Assembly (NCBI RefSeq): GCF_012689525.1
Contig: NZ_CP051516.1
Coordinates: 1,550,001 to 1,614,000 of the forward strand
DNA: 64,000 nucleotides
Direction of reading: 5' to 3'
From: Paraburkholderia aromaticivorans
GTDB taxonomy: Bacteria; Pseudomonadota; Gammaproteobacteria; Burkholderiales; Burkholderiaceae
The position numbers and the translations under genes were made by a program. Shown in pieces: positions 61,233-64,000 of this stretch; positions within the stretch are counted from its first letter, which is position 1, and each line of letters opens with the position of its first letter. The notes under the pieces were generated by a model. It searched no databases. It was not told the DNA's origin and was given only the letters and a program-made list of their open reading frames with translations.

Positions 61233-62582
61233 ATGAGCACCAACGTTTTCGACAACGTCGTCGACGGAACACGCGTCAACTCGTTTCACCTGATGATTAT
61301 GTTCTGGTGCTCGATGTTGATGCTTTTCGACGGGTACGATCTGGTCATTTACGGCTCGGTCCTTCCGCAACTGATGGTCGAATGGAAGCTTCCTGCGGTG
61401 ACCGCTGGCTTCATCGGCAGCAGCGCACTGTTTGGAATGATGGGAGGTGCACTGACGCTGGGTAGCTCATCGGACAGATTTGGACGTCGACGCGTGATTC
61501 TCGCGTGCCTGGTCGTCTTCGGACTTGCCGCGTTCGGCAATGGCTTCTGTGAAAACTCCACGCAGTTTGTCATCTGCCGTTTCTTTACCGGGGTGGGTCT
61601 GGGCGGCATGGTGCCGAACATCGTCGCCCTCGTGACCGAAATGTCACCGAAGGCAAAGCGCAACATCATGGTGACCGTGATGTTGAGTTTCTTCTCGGTA
61701 GGCGGAGTCATCGCCGCGGTGATGGGAAAAGTCATCACCCCCACCTTTGGATGGCGAGCCAACTTTCTGATTGCAGGTTTGCCCCTGCTCACGCTTCCCA
61801 TCCTGTTCCGCTGGCTGCCGGAGTCGATTGCCTTTTTGCTCGCAAATCGCCGCTTCGTCGAGGCCGACCGCGTTCTACGCAAACTTTCTCCGAGCTACCA
61901 AGGCAGCGCCGAGTCGCTCGCATCGACGCAGTCGACGACATCGGCAAAGTCGACGCAATCCCGAACTGTACAAATCTTCAAGGACGGCCGAGCAGCAGAT
62001 ACGTTGCTGATTTGGGTGGGATTCGGGATGTGCATGTTGATGGTCTATGGCCTGAACACCTGGCTTCCCAAGCTGATGACGGCGAATGGATATTCGCTTG
62101 GCTCCAGTCTCACCTTCCTTATCACGCTGAACGCCGGTGCAATTATGGGCGGCCTTGCGAGCGGTTGGCTCGCGGACAGGTGGGGTGGTAAGGGCACGCT
62201 TATCCTTTTCTTTCTGGTTGCCGCAGTTTCAATCAGCCTCCTCGGCTATAAGCAGAGCGCTCTTATCCTCAATGTTCTGCTGATGCTGGCAGGCGCAACG
62301 ACTATCGGGACCTTGTGCATCGTGCACGCATTCGCCGCGCAGTTCTATCCGGCGAGTGTCCGCTCAACCGGGGTCGGTTGGGCTGCCGCGGCAGGTCGAT
62401 TTGGCGCCGTCGCCGGTCCCGCTTTAGGGGGTTACCTTGTCAGCATGAATCTTCCAATCACTTTCAATTTCATGGTGTTCGCGGTTCCTGGCGTCATCGC
62501 GGCAATCGCCATATCGTTGACTTCGCGGGCAAGGAAGCCATCGGCGGAGAACGCAAAAATCGTCGTCTCCGCGGCAGACTGA
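61233..62582 (+). CDS. MFS transporter, aromatic acid:H+ symporter (AAHS) family
   Basis: A 449-residue inner-membrane protein with twelve hydrophobic segments. AAHS-type text includes MLMLFDGYDLVIYGSVLPQLM (DGxD motif in helix 1) and the loop 2-3 signature SSDRFGRRRVILA. Close families import benzoate, protocatechuate or vanillate. Its place in the mandelate operon makes mandelate (or benzoylformate) the likely substrate. TGGAGAC precedes the ATG at 61233. A Ser/Thr/Gln-rich stretch lies in the central loop. Confidence 0.9.
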   Translation: MSTNVFDNVVDGTRVNSFHLMIMFWCSMLMLFDGYDLVIYGSVLPQLMVEWKLPAVTAGFIGSSALFGMMGGALTLGSSSDRFGRRRVILACLVVFGLAAFGNGFCENSTQFVICRFFTGVGLGGMVPNIVALVTEMSPKAKRNIMVTVMLSFFSVGGVIAAVMGKVITPTFGWRANFLIAGLPLLTLPILFRWLPESIAFLLANRRFVEADRVLRKLSPSYQGSAESLASTQSTTSAKSTQSRTVQIFKDGRAADTLLIWVGFGMCMLMVYGLNTWLPKLMTANGYSLGSSLTFLITLNAGAIMGGLASGWLADRWGGKGTLILFFLVAAVSISLLGYKQSALILNVLLMLAGATTIGTLCIVHAFAAQFYPASVRSTGVGWAAAAGRFGAVAGPALGGYLVSMNLPITFNFMVFAVPGVIAAIAISLTSRARKPSAENAKIVVSAAD

Positions 62583-62626
62583 CAGCACTCACCCTCAATT
62601 TGAACCCGCTCCTGAAAGAGGTAGTT

Positions 62627-64000
62627 ATGAGCAGCATCGACAGCAAGGCCCTGTGGAACGGACGTATCTTTTCCGATGGATGGACGAACGCGGTCGGTGG
62701 CGTCCATCCCGTAACCGAACCCGCAACCGGGGAGACGTTGGCCAACGTAGGACTAGGCGGCCCCGAGGACGTTGACCGTGCGGCAAAGTCTGCAGCGGCC
62801 GCGGAGGAGGCGTGGGCGTCCACCTCGTTTGACCAGAAAGCTGCAATCTTGCGCGAAGCGGCAAGATTGCTTAAGGAACGTGCGCCCGAGATTAACGAAT
62901 GGAACGTTAGAGAGTGTGGGTCCACACCGGCCAAAGCGCAGTGGGAACTGCATGCCACGTTTGAGCAATTGTTGGCAGCGGCAGCAATGCCCATGCAGCC
63001 CGACGGCGCGCTGTACCCGTCGGCGATGCCTGGTCGCACGAACGTTTGCCGGCACGTACCAGTCGGAGTTGTCGGTGTCATCGCTCCATGGAATTTCCCC
63101 ATCCTGCTCTCGATGCGTTCAGTTGCGCCCGCACTTGCCCTTGGCAACGCAGTGGTGTTGAAACCGGACCCGCAAAGCGCGGTTTGCGGCGGACTGCTGC
63201 TCGCGAAAGTCTTTGAAGATGCCGGCTTGCCCTCGGGCGTTCTACACGTTATACCGGGCGCTGCCGAAGCCGGGGATGCGCTTGTGCGTCATCCACAAGT
63301 CGGGATGATTTCGTTCACGGGCTCGACAGCCGTTGGGCGCTCAATCGGCCGCATCTGCGGTGAGATGCTCAAGAAAGTTGCACTTGAGTTGGGTGGCAAC
63401 AACGCCATTGTCATTCTGGAAGACGCGGACCTGGATGCTGCCAGTTCGAACGGAGCGTGGGGTTCGTTTCTTCACCAGGGGCAGATTTGCATGCAGACCG
63501 GAAGACATCTCGTACATCGTTCGGTCGCCGATGAGTATGCGGACAAGCTGGCTCAGCGCGCAAAAAATCTGCGTGTCGGCAACCCGCATACCGAACAGGT
63601 TCACCTCGGGCCGCTCATCAACAAAAAGCAACTCGACAGAATCGACGACATTGTGCGCAAGAGCGTGGCGGCTGGAGCAACGCTGCGGGCTGGCGGTGAA
63701 TTCTCGAAGCTCTTCTATTCGCCGACTGTGCTGACCGATGTGACCCCTGACATGCCTGCGTTCCAGGAAGAAATCTTTGGGCCGGTAGCACCCATCACTG
63801 TGTTCGATACAGATGACGAGGCGGTTCAACTGGTCAACGGGACGCCGTATGGCCTGGCTGCCGCCGTCCATACGCGCTCCCTGGCGCGTGGACTGGCCCT
63901 GTCAGCGCGTATCAAAGCGGGCATGGTGCATATCAACGACCAGACGGTAAACAACGAGTTCCACGTGCCGTTCGGGGGAATGGGTGCGTCTGGCAACGGA
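62627..64000 (+). CDS. mdlD: Benzaldehyde dehydrogenase (NAD+), MdlD-like, cut by window end
   Basis: Reading from the ATG at 62627 gives 458 uninterrupted codons up to the window edge. It is an aldehyde dehydrogenase: APWNFPILLSMRSVAPALAL near the cofactor site, Glu254 in ALELGGNNAIV... and the nucleophile Cys288 in QGQICMQTGR, with QEEIFGPVAPI and GGMGASGNG later. It belongs to the XylC-like class of benzaldehyde dehydrogenases. It oxidises benzaldehyde from MdlC to benzoate. It is the fifth gene in the mandelate operon; 30 or so residues are missing. Confidence 0.9.
   Translation, partial: MSSIDSKALWNGRIFSDGWTNAVGGVHPVTEPATGETLANVGLGGPEDVDRAAKSAAAAEEAWASTSFDQKAAILREAARLLKERAPEINEWNVRECGSTPAKAQWELHATFEQLLAAAAMPMQPDGALYPSAMPGRTNVCRHVPVGVVGVIAPWNFPILLSMRSVAPALALGNAVVLKPDPQSAVCGGLLLAKVFEDAGLPSGVLHVIPGAAEAGDALVRHPQVGMISFTGSTAVGRSIGRICGEMLKKVALELGGNNAIVILEDADLDAASSNGAWGSFLHQGQICMQTGRHLVHRSVADEYADKLAQRAKNLRVGNPHTEQVHLGPLINKKQLDRIDDIVRKSVAAGATLRAGGEFSKLFYSPTVLTDVTPDMPAFQEEIFGPVAPITVFDTDDEAVQLVNGTPYGLAAAVHTRSLARGLALSARIKAGMVHINDQTVNNEFHVPFGGMGASGNG

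Overview
The window looks like a chromosomal segment of a high-GC betaproteobacterium of the Burkholderia/Paraburkholderia group. This rests on family-level recognition: a two-subunit arginine N-succinyltransferase inside a complete ast operon, EAL-HDOD signalling proteins, a GlxA/ArgR-type regulator, small Burkholderia-like secreted proteins and a Pseudomonas-type mandelate operon. No rRNA, tRNA, CRISPR array or intact insertion sequence was seen.

Region by region. 1-2.7 kb: a LysR regulator cut by the window edge, divergent from a sulfonate-type binding protein and an acyl-CoA-dehydrogenase-like desulfurisation enzyme broken by one missing base. 2.8-4.8 kb: a possible structured RNA ending in a clear terminator, a BamE-like lipoprotein and a patatin-like protein. 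5-18.6 kb: basic amino acid uptake (hisQMP), an ArgR-like regulator, the whole arginine succinyltransferase pathway (astC-aruF-aruG-astD-astB-astE), then a GST, a LysR regulator and an orphan Lys/Arg/His-binding protein. 18.7-27.6 kb: acetoacetate decarboxylase, four c-di-GMP/HDOD signalling proteins, a periplasmic peroxiredoxin and a membrane protein.

27.8-34.7 kb is the most interesting part. A serine acetyltransferase and an AlaX-type tRNA-editing protein converge on a minus-strand operon for an EamA exporter, a JAMM protease, a fused protein (CysO/MoaD-like ubiquitin fold, then MoeB/ThiF E1-like domain, then rhodanese) and a CysM-like cysteine synthase. A MocR/GntR-aminotransferase regulator is transcribed divergently. 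Together these encode all parts of a sulfur-carrier route to cysteine or a cysteine analogue. The carrier's di-glycine is internal to the fusion, and a JAMM protease is encoded beside it.

34.7-43.7 kb: a tripartite RND efflux system (mdtABC order) and an IclR regulator. 43.7-56.2 kb is accessory in character: small stress-type and exported proteins, twin micro-lipoproteins with conserved upstream DNA, tandem HAD hydrolases with an Lrp regulator, a D-amino acid dehydrogenase, and four gene remnants (RhuM-like, CobW-like, an MFS C-terminus, a nitrilase). 56.2-64 kb: a LysR regulator divergent from a complete mandelate operon (benzoylformate decarboxylase, mandelate dehydrogenase, mandelate racemase, MFS transporter, benzaldehyde dehydrogenase). 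The last gene runs off the window. The nitrilase remnant just upstream is of a type that could once have supplied mandelate from mandelonitrile.
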